A DNA stretch of 64,000 nt, taken from BRHc4a sp049323755 (lineage in GTDB: Bacteria > Bacillota > Desulfotomaculia > Desulfotomaculales > Desulfocucumaceae). The stretch lies in the NCBI GenBank assembly GCA_049323755.1, contig JBMOPE010000041.1, positions 62,001 through 126,000 of the forward strand, written 5' to 3'. The notes below the pieces were generated by a model. The model was not told the origin of the DNA and did no database searches. It saw only the letters and a list, made by a program, of their open reading frames with translations. Position numbers and translations under genes: made by a program. Positions 9,123 through 17,983 of this stretch are shown here, piece after piece; position 1 is the stretch's first letter, and each line of letters starts with the position of its first letter.

Positions 9123-9443
9123 TCAGGGATCAATCTGACCACCCGGAAACTGCGCCAGTGGAGGAATAACCGCAACAGGTCCGGCTCCGGCTGCTATAGG
9201 CCCTCCCGGCGTTACCGCCGATAAAGATAACACAGGAATATAAACCATACGCATTGTATCTGTCATCATTTCAATAAAATCGGCGCCGACATCATTAAGC
9301 ATGCCCGTTAAAACTGCTCCCAGGCCGGCTACGTAAGCGGTTGCCTGCTGTCCCTTTAAAACATTTAGTTTACAGGAAAAAGTATCATTTATTTCGGGGC
9401 AGCCCGGAGAGGGCGGACATGGCTTATATGGATAATCATACAT
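9123..9443 (-). CDS. Hypothetical protein with Pro/Cys-rich N-terminus
   Basis: A 106-residue protein starting MYDYPYKPCPPSPGCPEI. Pro, Tyr and Cys in the first 25 residues are followed by a small hydrophobic Ala/Gly-rich segment (about 35-50) and a Pro/Gly/Ala-rich C-terminus. The style recalls spore-surface or coat proteins, but I recognise no family. GGGGAGAAAG precedes the ATG. Probably co-directional with the CBO0543-type gene downstream. Confidence 0.55.
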   Translation of the reverse strand: MYDYPYKPCPPSPGCPEINDTFSCKLNVLKGQQATAYVAGLGAVLTGMLNDVGADFIEMMTDTMRMVYIPVLSLSAVTPGGPIAAGAGPVAVIPPLAQFPGGQIDP

Positions 9444-9606
9444 TTGCTTTCTCCCCTTTCAGTATCATAATATTTGTAAAACTCTATTTTTGTGAGTAAT
9501 GACCTTATGCTTTTTATCAAAGATTAGGGTTGATTTAAAATTATTTTTAAAGGATTTTAAAAGAATAAAATGAAATTAATCAATAGATATTATCAATAAG
9601 AAGGTC

Positions 9607-10827
9607 ATGCAAATGAAGACCATAAACTTAAAAGCACTGTTTACCTACTTATCCCCTGTTTTGCCTGAGAGCGACAGGGCTCTATTTGAGCAGGATTTAA
9701 CTTACATCAATATAATTCGCTTACGTATTATTGCATGGCTGCTTATAGTTATTATGCTAATTCTAATAGTTATCCAATTAACTTATATAGGAAAAATTGT
9801 TCAACCATTAATTCTGAAAATAGCTCCTTATATCATGTTACTTCGGCTTGTAATAATTGGAGTCTCCGTGATCTTTTTAGTTTTATCCAAACCCCCTTCT
9901 TCTCAGAACGCCATTACCCCGTTTCATCATTTTTGTGAGTATGGATTTACATTATTTAACCTTATTGCCTTTGCAGTATTAACAGGTCTAATACATTACA
10001 CAGGCTTCAGTTTTGCATCATCATATATAATGGCCGTCCTGGTTTCGGCCACTTTAATATATCTGGACTGGCGGAAAAGCATTATAGTTTATAGTCTATC
10101 CTGGATCATTATGAGCATTATGATCTGGAGTCTTCAGCCTGATTGGGTTGTGGCTTTTTCATCTTTCCTTAATGGAACTTTTGCCACTGTCCTAGCCTTT
10201 GTAATATCGAGGATGATATATCTAAGCCGGGTTTCTGAGTTTTTAAATCAGCAAATCATCAATCAGCAAAAGGAAGAATTATCTGTATCCAATGACAACC
10301 TGAAACGGCTGACATATATGGATGCACTGACCGGTATTCCTAATAGACGTTATTTTAATGAATTTCTGACAAGAGAATGGAGACGGGCTGTTCGTGAAAA
10401 AAAGTCAATTTGTTTGATTATGATTGATGTTGATAAGTTTAAAATGTTTAATGACTCCTTTGGGCACCAGGCTGGCGACAGAGCAATGGTACAAATAGCT
10501 ACTTCTCTAAGTGATACAATAAAGCGCCCCGGTGATTTAGTTGCCCGTTACGGGGGAGAGGAATTCACAGCTATTTTGCCGGATACGGAACTGAGCGGAG
10601 CTCGCCAGCTAGCAGAGCGAATGCTTAAGTCAGTAGAAAAATTAAATATTAGCCACCCATTCTCTCCCACAGGCAGAATAACTATCAGTCTTGGGCTGGT
10701 GAACATGCGGCCCGGTGAAAAAGAACTGCCGGAAGACCTTATCGGCTCTGCTGACAAGGCTCTCTACCAGGCAAAGGAAGCAGGCGGAAACCAGTATGCA
10801 TTGGCTGTAGCTGTTCACAGTCAATAG
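9607..10827 (+). CDS. Membrane diguanylate cyclase (GGDEF)
   Basis: Makes c-di-GMP from two GTP. The N-terminal 215 residues hold about six transmembrane helices of no recognised sensor family. A short helix leads to a GGDEF domain beginning LTGIPNRRYF, with the active-site signature GGEEF at residues 316-320. The RxxD inhibitory site (RPGD) lies five residues ahead, so product inhibition should be intact. Its catalytic domain is closely similar to that of the cyclase at 45750-46952. Monocistronic. Confidence 0.92.
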   Translation: MQMKTINLKALFTYLSPVLPESDRALFEQDLTYINIIRLRIIAWLLIVIMLILIVIQLTYIGKIVQPLILKIAPYIMLLRLVIIGVSVIFLVLSKPPSSQNAITPFHHFCEYGFTLFNLIAFAVLTGLIHYTGFSFASSYIMAVLVSATLIYLDWRKSIIVYSLSWIIMSIMIWSLQPDWVVAFSSFLNGTFATVLAFVISRMIYLSRVSEFLNQQIINQQKEELSVSNDNLKRLTYMDALTGIPNRRYFNEFLTREWRRAVREKKSICLIMIDVDKFKMFNDSFGHQAGDRAMVQIATSLSDTIKRPGDLVARYGGEEFTAILPDTELSGARQLAERMLKSVEKLNISHPFSPTGRITISLGLVNMRPGEKELPEDLIGSADKALYQAKEAGGNQYALAVAVHSQ

Positions 10828-10849
10828 GGGCGCACTTATCATTTTTTAT

Positions 10850-11491
10850 TTATTTTCCTCCCTTATTGAATTCTTTCAAAACCGAGCTGACTTCATTTCC
10901 TTCAGAAAAAAACTCCCTTTTAACCATACCTACCTCTCTTTTAAAATATTCAAAAACAGTAGAATGCTGGCCGGTAATTTTAACTTTGACACATTTATCA
11001 AAAACTCCCAGTGGAGTGTCCACTGCTGCATTGGTATCCACTATCTCCCTCTGGCCACCGGTTTCGTTCCACTTTGTGCCCACATCTAACGGTCCTTTCA
11101 AAATTACTGTATTATCGTTTGGCTTCAAATCCAGCAAGTTATTGCGATCGTACATTTCAGCCTGATTATATATTCGAGTTACCGCATTATCAGTAACCTC
11201 AAAAATCATGGCTGATACCGTACCCCCGTTATCCTCCCGGATTTGTGCCCGGTTACCCTTATTAAATAGCACTTCCCTGGAAAAAGATGCGTACTCATTG
11301 CCCTCCCCCTGATATACCCAAAGGCTTCCCACGCTTAAGGGAAAATAATCCGACATAATTTGCCCGGCAGGTTTTTCCGCCACGGGCTGCTTATTCTGCA
11401 CCTGCTCCTGGGGCTTGGCTTTTTGCGCTGCACAACCCGCCGACATGCAGAGCACAGCAATAATTATGGCTAATAATAAATTCCTTTTCAA
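10850..11491 (-). CDS. Lipoprotein of unknown function
   Basis: A 213-residue protein with a type II signal: Lys/Arg start, hydrophobic stretch, and lipobox MSAGC with the modified Cys at residue 20. A short Gln/Lys/Pro linker (residues 21-45) leads to a beta-rich extracellular domain that begins YFPLSVGSLWVYQG, a motif seen in secreted proteins of several Firmicutes and delta-proteobacteria. Expected on the outer face of the cytoplasmic membrane. It converges with the diguanylate cyclase gene. Confidence 0.8.
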   Translation of the reverse strand: MKRNLLLAIIIAVLCMSAGCAAQKAKPQEQVQNKQPVAEKPAGQIMSDYFPLSVGSLWVYQGEGNEYASFSREVLFNKGNRAQIREDNGGTVSAMIFEVTDNAVTRIYNQAEMYDRNNLLDLKPNDNTVILKGPLDVGTKWNETGGQREIVDTNAAVDTPLGVFDKCVKVKITGQHSTVFEYFKREVGMVKREFFSEGNEVSSVLKEFNKGGK

Positions 11492-11570
11492 AGCAAATCA
11501 CCTATTTTTATTTTTTGCTTTATGTTAACAGGATAACCACAGGGTTATACATGTCACATTTTATCACAGA

Positions 11571-11606
11571 AAAAAATGTGGGAAGATTTAATTTCCCACA
11601 TTTTTT
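11571..11606. terminator. Bidirectional-type intrinsic terminator
   Basis: A perfect 14-bp stem (AAAAAATGTGGGAA and complement) with an eight-base loop and T/A tracts on both sides. It ends the rarD-like transcript on the minus strand. Confidence 0.85.
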
Positions 11607-11629
11607 AGGCTGGCCCTGTATTGCCTACA

Positions 11630-12571
11630 CTATTTGGCTTTTAAAGCTATCTTTTTGAAATGGTTTTCAAGCTCAACAAATAACTTCGTTTTTGACAGTG
11701 AAAAAACAGTTAAAGCCACCCAGATAAAAATAAATGATGAAAGGTGAACTGTAGTAAACGGCTCATGATACAGATAAACCCCTATTACCAGCGCAATAGT
11801 GGGAGCTATATACTGCAAAAAACCAACTACAGACAGTGGCAGCCTATTTGCTCCGCCCGCAAATAAGAGCAGTGGAACCGCAGTAACAACGCCCGCCCCC
11901 AGTAAAAGCCCCGATATTTCTGGCGGGCCATGACCAAATGATGCAATTCCCATCGTATGTAAATATACCAGATATATTAATGAAACAGGTAAAATTATAA
12001 GGGTTTCCAGGGTTATACCGGTTATAGCGCCCAGGTTAATAATTTTTTTAAGCAGTCCGTATACAGCAAAGCTAAAGGCCAGTATTAATGACACCCAGGG
12101 AACCGACCCAAAATGGTATGCCATATTTGCCACACCTGCTGCGGCAAGGCAAAAGGATACAATTTGCCAGAAAGACAGCTTTTCTTTCAGCACAATTATC
12201 CCAAAACACACACTAACCAGTGGATTTATGTAATACCCAAGGCTTGTTTCTATAATACGATCATTGCTAACAGCCCATATATAGGTCAACCAGTTAATGC
12301 TGATAATAATAGCCGCCATCACAATCAGAATAAACTTTTTAGGTAAAAGCACTATCCCATAGAAATCCTTACGGAATACAATTAGCTGCCTGGTTGCAAG
12401 CAAAACAAGCACCATAAACCCAAAGGACCACACAATCCTGTGTGCCAGAACTTCCAGTGACGGGACACTGTCAAGCAGCTTCCAGTAAATTGGCAGCAGT
12501 CCCCACACCAAATATGCACCGGCACCAGATGAAATCCCCAAAACCTGTTCGTTCATTTGTTTTAATCCCAT
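11630..12571 (-). CDS. rarD: EamA/RarD-type transporter
   Basis: A 313-residue inner-membrane permease of the drug/metabolite transporter superfamily with about ten helices in two EamA repeats. The RarD subgroup is indicated by GAGAYLVWGLLPIYWK near the N-terminus, HRIVWSF, and LGYYINPLVSVCFG around residue 105. RarD proteins are annotated as chloramphenicol-sensitive, but the physiological substrate is unknown. The ATG at 12571 has a GAGG about 10 bases upstream. Ends at the terminator 11571-11606. Confidence 0.88.
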   Translation of the reverse strand: MGLKQMNEQVLGISSGAGAYLVWGLLPIYWKLLDSVPSLEVLAHRIVWSFGFMVLVLLATRQLIVFRKDFYGIVLLPKKFILIVMAAIIISINWLTYIWAVSNDRIIETSLGYYINPLVSVCFGIIVLKEKLSFWQIVSFCLAAAGVANMAYHFGSVPWVSLILAFSFAVYGLLKKIINLGAITGITLETLIILPVSLIYLVYLHTMGIASFGHGPPEISGLLLGAGVVTAVPLLLFAGGANRLPLSVVGFLQYIAPTIALVIGVYLYHEPFTTVHLSSFIFIWVALTVFSLSKTKLFVELENHFKKIALKAK

Positions 12572-12924
12572 ACCCGTTACCTCTGAAAAATATAAACAAA
12601 ACCTATTTTAGAAGCATTTATGGGTAAATACAATAGCAATTATAAAAATTAATCGCAAAGATATAACCCCGGGAGAACCTCCCCCACCATGTCGGCTAAA
12701 TTGTATGACTTTAGTCCCCAAAATTCTCAGCAGCTTTTCATGCCCTGGTTATTTCCCCTGAGCCATTTGGGAAGCACTGTCATTTAATTAAAAAGATATG
12801 TTTAACCACTAAATATTGACATTAAATAATTCTTTTAAATTAAAGGAAAAAACCAATATTTAACGAAATATATTGATTTGTGTCGGAATTCTGTATTAAT
12901 AACGATAAAAATGGTGGGAATTAT
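12572..12924. other. Intergenic region with a possible gene remnant
   Basis: About 350 bases separate the divergent rarD-like and acyltransferase genes. On the minus strand at roughly 12615-12745 there is a short open stretch reading KLLRILGTKV...FSRHGGGGSPG, which faintly resembles the N-terminus of MurT-like Mur ligases. It has no start codon and no continuation. Otherwise I see no gene and no clear RNA structure. Confidence 0.3.
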
Positions 12925-13479
12925 ATGATGAAATTGATATCAAGGGTTTTATTATTCATTTTGGGTTGGCGGACCACCGGCGGCCTGCCGGCAGGCATCA
13001 AAAAATGTGTTATGGTGGCTGCGCCTCATACAAGCAATCACGATTTCTATATTGCCAGGGCCGCTTGCTATGCAATGAACGTAAAAGTAAAATACCTTAT
13101 AAAAAAGAGCTGGATGTTTTTCCCCATGGGGCTGTTTTTTAAGGCAACCGGAGCTTTAGCTGTGGACAGAAACAAATCCAGCAATATGGTAAACAGTATT
13201 GTAGAACTCTTTAACAAATCAAAGGAGCTGCATATTCTAATATCCCCTGAGGGCACCCGGAAAACAGCAAGAAAATGGAAAACGGGTTTTTATTATTTAG
13301 CATTGGGAGCCAACGTTCCTATCGCTTTAAGCTATCTTGATTATAAAAAGAAAATAGCCTGCATAGGTCCTTTAATTTACCCGACAGGAGATTTTGTCAG
13401 GGATATGCAGCCTGTATTAGAATTCTATAGGGACATAACCCCCAAGAACCCCCAGAATTATGTTTTAGAAATATATTAA
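12925..13479 (+). CDS. 1-acyl-sn-glycerol-3-phosphate acyltransferase-like protein
   Basis: PlsC-type acyltransferase for phospholipid or related lipid acylation at the inner membrane. The catalytic HX4D motif (HTSNHD) is at residues 35-40, and the ISPEGTR substrate-binding motif near residue 110 and an AVDRN segment are also present. At 184 residues it is a minimal single-domain member, like those near glycerophospholipid or teichoic genes. I chose the ATG at 12925 because GTGGGA precedes it; the longer frame from a GTG at 12880 has no RBS. A terminator follows. Confidence 0.85.
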   Translation: MMKLISRVLLFILGWRTTGGLPAGIKKCVMVAAPHTSNHDFYIARAACYAMNVKVKYLIKKSWMFFPMGLFFKATGALAVDRNKSSNMVNSIVELFNKSKELHILISPEGTRKTARKWKTGFYYLALGANVPIALSYLDYKKKIACIGPLIYPTGDFVRDMQPVLEFYRDITPKNPQNYVLEIY

Positions 13480-13525
13480 TGCCCGGCTTAACAATTCATA
13501 ACAGCCTATGGGCTTAAATCGAAAT

Positions 13526-13555
13526 AAAAACAGGCCTCTTCGTGCCTGTTTTTAT
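13526..13555. terminator. Terminator between convergent genes
   Basis: AAAAACAGGC pairs with GCCTGTTTTT around a small loop, with A and T tracts on both sides, so it can serve the acyltransferase gene and the small ORF opposite. Confidence 0.85.
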
Positions 13556-13575
13556 ATTACTGCTGAGTCAGTACT

Positions 13576-13716
13576 CTATTTCCCGCCCTTTTTTTTCCCC
13601 ATATTGGCAACCTTTTCATTATCAGTTTCACCGCTAACGTACTGTATCGTCGGCTCTACAACCAGGAGAGAAGGGTCCGGCGTGTTGTTTTTGTCTTTTT
13701 TCTGCTTTTTAACCAT
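13576..13716 (-). CDS. Small Lys-rich hypothetical protein (46 aa)
   Basis: An ATG with a near-ideal GGAGGTG five bases upstream opens a 46-codon frame beginning MVKKQKKDKNNTPDP and ending GKKKGGK. The composition is very basic and probably disordered, with a short hydrophobic patch (SLLVVEPTIQYV). It ends just before the shared terminator. No family recognised; the RBS quality and terminator position are the evidence. Confidence 0.5.
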   Translation of the reverse strand: MVKKQKKDKNNTPDPSLLVVEPTIQYVSGETDNEKVANMGKKKGGK

Positions 13717-13765
13717 ATAAACACCTCCAACAATAGCATGACACAAAGCATAATAGTTATGCAGA

Positions 13766-14911
13766 CTAGATATTTCTAAAAAGGCCCATAATTCTCACAG
13801 CCCTTTCCGCAGCATCCTCCAGAAGGACCGCCGCCTGCCCCATCGCTTCTTCCAGACTTATAGGCCGGGGCACAATGCTCATAATGGCATCAATCCCCTC
13901 GCTATACACCTTTTCTGCTCCCGGACCTATTGAGCCCACCAGCGCCAGTACCGGCAGGTTTCTCTTTTTTGCCAGACGGGCCACGGCAACAGGGACCTTA
14001 CCATAGACGCTCTGGCCGTTTATCTCTCCCTCGCCGGTGATAACCAAATCGGCCCCCTCAGCCAGCAGTTCCTCAAATTTTAAAATCTCAAATACAATAT
14101 GGGATCCCCTGTTCATTTTTCCTCCAAGAAAAGCCACCAGCCCTCCCCCCAGGCCGCCGGCTGCACCGGCGCCCGGAAGATGGCTTATATCAATTCCCAA
14201 ATCACGCTGAATTACTGCGGACAAATGTTCAAGAGCACGGTCGAGCTCGGCTACCATCTCCGGTCCTGCCCCTTTTTGCGGCCCGTAAACACAGGCTGCG
14301 CCCTCAGGCCCGTGAAAAATATTGTCTACGTCACAGGCCACCATTATTTCAACTTTCCCTATACGGTCATCCAAACCCGTGATATCTATACTGTTCAGAC
14401 TAAGCAGCCCTTCCGCCCCGGGGCCTATCTCCCCGCCCCGGTCATCGAGCAGCTTCACCCCCAGGGCCTGGGCCATACCGGCCCCGCCGTCATTGGTGGC
14501 GCTTCCCCCAATTCCCACTATAATCCGGCGGCAGCCCCTGTCCAAAGCCGCCCTGATAAGCTCTCCCGTGCCAAAGGTCGTAGTTTTCATGGGATTTCGG
14601 CTGCCAGGCGGAACCAGCGCCAGACCTGATGCCTCCGCCATTTCTATTACCGCTGTTTGGCCGTCTCCCAGCAATCCGTACGAAGCACTCACCGTTAACC
14701 CCAGCGGTCCGGTTGCCTCTTCAACGATAATCTGTCCGCCATCTGCCGCAGCCATTATCTTTAACAAACCTTCTCCGCCATCTGACAGGGGGACTTCGAT
14801 TATTTCAGTCTCCGGCCAGACACGTTTTATGCCGTTAGAAATATGCCTGGCCACCTTTGCAGAATCCAGGCTTTCCTTGAAAGAATCCGGAGCTATAATT
14901 ATTCTGGCCAT
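13766..14911 (-). CDS. Glycerate kinase
   Basis: Phosphorylates glycerate with ATP (family I, GarK/GlxK type), feeding 2- or 3-phosphoglycerate into lower glycolysis. The 381-residue chain starts IIIAPDSFKESLDS, the typical opening, and continues with PLSDGGEG near residue 42, a GIGGSATNDGGAGMAQALG-like segment near 135 and a VITGEGEINGQS-like segment near 290. GGGGTGAGG precedes the ATG. It stands alone, with no neighbouring glyoxylate or serine-cycle genes. Confidence 0.92.
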   Translation of the reverse strand: MARIIIAPDSFKESLDSAKVARHISNGIKRVWPETEIIEVPLSDGGEGLLKIMAAADGGQIIVEEATGPLGLTVSASYGLLGDGQTAVIEMAEASGLALVPPGSRNPMKTTTFGTGELIRAALDRGCRRIIVGIGGSATNDGGAGMAQALGVKLLDDRGGEIGPGAEGLLSLNSIDITGLDDRIGKVEIMVACDVDNIFHGPEGAACVYGPQKGAGPEMVAELDRALEHLSAVIQRDLGIDISHLPGAGAAGGLGGGLVAFLGGKMNRGSHIVFEILKFEELLAEGADLVITGEGEINGQSVYGKVPVAVARLAKKRNLPVLALVGSIGPGAEKVYSEGIDAIMSIVPRPISLEEAMGQAAVLLEDAAERAVRIMGLFRNI

Positions 14912-15107
14912 GTACTTACCTCACCCCTTCCATCTTCATAACACTGCCATAACCCTTCAAGCGCAGCTTATTTCTAAGCCTGCCTCTTAAAACAATATTA
15001 CCACTACCTGGAATTGTATTATAAAGTATAATAAAAATATTAAAGTTTCAATGTATTATATTTCAAATCAGCAGAGCAAGTATACTCTGAAATGTAGGAG
15101 GCGTGCC

Positions 15108-16031
15108 ATGGTACATATGCCGGGAGTAAGCTATTACGCTGAACTGACCTTGAACGGCCTGAAGGAGATTAATCCCCATGAGACCATATGCATGATCACA
15201 GTTAGCCCCCTGGAAGTACATGGGCCTCACCTGCCCATGGGCACTGATGTTTTTGTCGGGGAAAAACTTCAAGAAGAGTATTGCCGGGCTCTAGCCGGGC
15301 GCTATCCTAAAATCAGAATACTGCTGCTGCCGCCGTTATTTGCGGGCTGTGACCCCCTGCCTTTCAGCGGGTCCATAACCGTCAGGGCAAAAACGCTGGA
15401 AAATCTACTCTGGGATTATGTCCGCAGCCTTGCGGATCAAGGATTCAGGTACCTTCTCGTTTGTGACAACCACGGCGGGCCCAGCCACCAGATAGCTATG
15501 GAAATTGTGGCCCGCAGGGCCTGGCGCCGCTATCGCTTTGCCCTTATATGCCCGTTCAACGTGATTTTCAGGAAAATGGTAAGGCGGGACAGGGCCTTCC
15601 TGGACATGGTGGGGCTGTCACCCGGAGCATGCGGAGACGATTCAGACGCCCATGCCGGTACCAATGAAACATCACTGATGCTTGCTTCAAGGGAGGACCT
15701 GGTAGGGCAATGGCAAAACGTTCCCCCCGGCCTCCCCCCGGCAAGATCCGGGTTCCCGGCACTGGCAGGCAGGCTGGGCAAATTACTGGGAAGTCTTGGT
15801 TTTAGCGAAATAAGCGCTGATTTGGACCACCTTGCCAACATGCTGTCGTGGGTGAACTCCCCTGATAAGCAGCCTTACATGGGTTCCCCCGGTCTCGCTG
15901 ACCGGAAGGCTGGGGAAAGAATGATAAAGGGTCATGTTTCAGTGGCTATGAAGCTGGTACAGGAAGCAATGGCCGGCCAAAAGCCGTCAACCCGTCCCAT
16001 GCTGTGGTGGATAAGAGCCTTCAGAAAATAA
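15108..16031 (+). CDS. Creatininase family protein
   Basis: Metal-dependent amidohydrolase of the creatininase/MftE/formamidase superfamily. Visible motifs are SPLEVHGPHLPMGTD around residues 33-47, with the metal-binding Glu, His and Asp, and VCDNHGGPSHQIA near 136. An Asp/His-rich DDSDAHAGTNETS segment near 180 gives the further ligands. The 307-residue length fits if the start is the ATG at 15108, which has AGGAGG six bases upstream; the longer frame lacks an RBS. Substrate unknown. Confidence 0.85.
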   Translation: MVHMPGVSYYAELTLNGLKEINPHETICMITVSPLEVHGPHLPMGTDVFVGEKLQEEYCRALAGRYPKIRILLLPPLFAGCDPLPFSGSITVRAKTLENLLWDYVRSLADQGFRYLLVCDNHGGPSHQIAMEIVARRAWRRYRFALICPFNVIFRKMVRRDRAFLDMVGLSPGACGDDSDAHAGTNETSLMLASREDLVGQWQNVPPGLPPARSGFPALAGRLGKLLGSLGFSEISADLDHLANMLSWVNSPDKQPYMGSPGLADRKAGERMIKGHVSVAMKLVQEAMAGQKPSTRPMLWWIRAFRK

Positions 16032-16072
16032 AGGCTCAACCGGCGGATGTTTGCTGCCTGTTAAGCCTTTAC
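16028..16072. terminator. Probable terminator between convergent genes
   Basis: TAAAGGCT and AGCCTTTA bracket a long loop containing smaller pairings, between the creatininase-like gene and the acyl-CoA synthetase gene. Confidence 0.45.
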
Positions 16073-16079
16073 ATTCTTA

Positions 16080-17735
16080 TTATTTCATGATAAAAAAATC
16101 CCGGTATTGGTCCCGCAGGTCCCTTTTAAGTATTTTGCCGCTGGGGGTTTTGGGCAGGGCGTCAATTAAAATGACTCCTTTGGGCACCTTAAAGGGGGCC
16201 AGTTCACTTTTACAAAGATTAATAATTTCTTCAACGGCTATGCTTTCTCCCTGCTTGGGGACAACCAGCGCAGTTACTCCCTCTATCCATTTTTCATGTG
16301 GCAATCCCACAACGGCCACCTCCGAAACCCTGGGGTCCTTGTATATTACCTCCTCAACCTCCCGGCTGGCAACATTTTCACCCCCGGTTTTGACCATATC
16401 CTTTTTCCTGTCTGCCACAGTGATGAAATTATCCTCATCCAGAACCCCTATGTCACCGCTGTGGAACCAGCCGTGGGCGAGGACAGCCTCGGTTTTTTCA
16501 GGTTCCTTATAATATAGCAGCAGCGCATGGGGCCCTCTTCCGCAGATTTCCCCGGGCATTCCCGGCTTTGTAATTGGATTGTGGTCCTCATCCTCAATCC
16601 GGGTTTCCATGTTCAGCCCCCCCATTCCGGCCGATCCCGGCTTAGACAACTGAAATTCCGGCCGCAGCATTGTATGGTATGGGCTGAGTTCGGTCTGCCC
16701 GTAATAATTATAAAACCGGTCACAGTTGGGAAGCCTTCGCTGAAGCTCTTTCAGCACCTCCACCGGCATAATTGAGGCCCCATAGTAACCTTTTTTAATT
16801 GATGACAGGTCATAATTATCAAACCCGGAGTGCCTTAGCAGGCTGATCCAGACTGTAGGGGGAGCAAAAAGCATGGTAACCCTGTATTTTTGCACATTTT
16901 CCATTATAGAAACCGGGTCGGCCTGAAATAACAATACGTTGGTGCTGCCAACCCAAAGGCAGGGCGTAAGGAAAACATCCCTCTGGGCGCAGTGGAAAAG
17001 CGGCAGGGCATTTATATTGACATCCTCCGGTGTGTACTGCCCGTCTATTATACAGCTCATGTACTCTGCCATCAGCGACTGGTTATTTAAAATTACCCCC
17101 TTGGGCAGGCTCTCTGTTCCGCTGGTATAGGTCATCTGCACAGGGTCCTCAATATGAAGCTCCACGTCCGGCTCGCTGTCAGTGAATTGCCCGTACCACC
17201 CATCTAAATCCAGAAATCTTTCCGGGGCGGGGCTCCCGCTGCCCTGATTGGACCAGATAAAGGTTTTAACCCCGGGCATGTCATCGATAACATCCTTTAC
17301 AAGATCATAAAGTGAGTCCTCCACTACAAAGACTTTAGCCTCCGAGTGGTTTATGCAATAACTTATTTCCTTTCCCCTCAGCAGGTAATTTACAGCCAGA
17401 TATACTCCGCCAGCCTTTGCCGTGCCCAGCCAGGTTATTACATGATGAACTGTATTGTGGGCCAAAATGGCCACCCGGTCGTATTTGTTTATCCCCATTG
17501 AAATAAGCGCGTTGGCAAACCTGTTGCACTGGCTCTCAAGCTGGCTGTATGTCAAATTTATATCCTTATAGATGATGGCTGTCTTATCAGGATATCGGTA
17601 CGCGCTCCTCCTTATCATGTCGGCAATGACCCAGCGGGTTGTTTTGTTATATCTTTTGCGGAGAAAACTTATACTTTCACTGTTTAACCGGCTGTAATGA
17701 CCTTTTTCTTCTTCATTTAGAGGTTTATAAAACAA
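16080..17735 (-). CDS. AMP-dependent acyl-CoA synthetase/ligase
   Basis: Activates a carboxylic acid to its CoA thioester via an acyl-adenylate. Core motifs of the ANL superfamily are present: TYTSGTESLPKG (P-loop, with ESL instead of the common TGx) near residue 208, YYGQTE near 340, GWFHSGDIG near 430, KTGGENVASREVEE near 453 and PKTPSGKILKRDL near the end with the catalytic Lys. The 551-residue length is typical of medium/long-chain fatty acyl ligases. The start is a TTG with AGGAGGGAG upstream. The DUF3231 gene lies 250 bases upstream on the same strand. Confidence 0.92.
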   Translation of the reverse strand: MFYKPLNEEEKGHYSRLNSESISFLRKRYNKTTRWVIADMIRRSAYRYPDKTAIIYKDINLTYSQLESQCNRFANALISMGINKYDRVAILAHNTVHHVITWLGTAKAGGVYLAVNYLLRGKEISYCINHSEAKVFVVEDSLYDLVKDVIDDMPGVKTFIWSNQGSGSPAPERFLDLDGWYGQFTDSEPDVELHIEDPVQMTYTSGTESLPKGVILNNQSLMAEYMSCIIDGQYTPEDVNINALPLFHCAQRDVFLTPCLWVGSTNVLLFQADPVSIMENVQKYRVTMLFAPPTVWISLLRHSGFDNYDLSSIKKGYYGASIMPVEVLKELQRRLPNCDRFYNYYGQTELSPYHTMLRPEFQLSKPGSAGMGGLNMETRIEDEDHNPITKPGMPGEICGRGPHALLLYYKEPEKTEAVLAHGWFHSGDIGVLDEDNFITVADRKKDMVKTGGENVASREVEEVIYKDPRVSEVAVVGLPHEKWIEGVTALVVPKQGESIAVEEIINLCKSELAPFKVPKGVILIDALPKTPSGKILKRDLRDQYRDFFIMK

Positions 17736-17983
17736 GGCAAATCTCCCTCCTGGTCGAATTTTTCTAATTTTAAGTCTATTTCCTCTCGGAAGGGATGATT
17801 CCTTTTTTTAAATTAATTTCCAGATTACACCGCATTCCTGATCAGATTACCCCTGGAGAAGGCAATGAATTGTATTCCAACCGTTTTTTACAACAACCCC
17901 CCTTTAAAATATTGAGCGTCGAAGGCTAATGCACTCAACGCTTTCCGTCAGCAATATGAGGGATTATGGCTTTGTTCCGGATT

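Noticed and set aside
13508..13720. 70-codon plus-strand frame after the acyltransferase gene
   Set aside because: No RBS and begins inside the terminator; the opposite strand has a small frame with a strong RBS instead.
14099..14990. Plus-strand frames opposite the glycerate kinase gene
   Set aside because: Ser/Pro-rich shadow of a GC-rich gene; no RBS or family.
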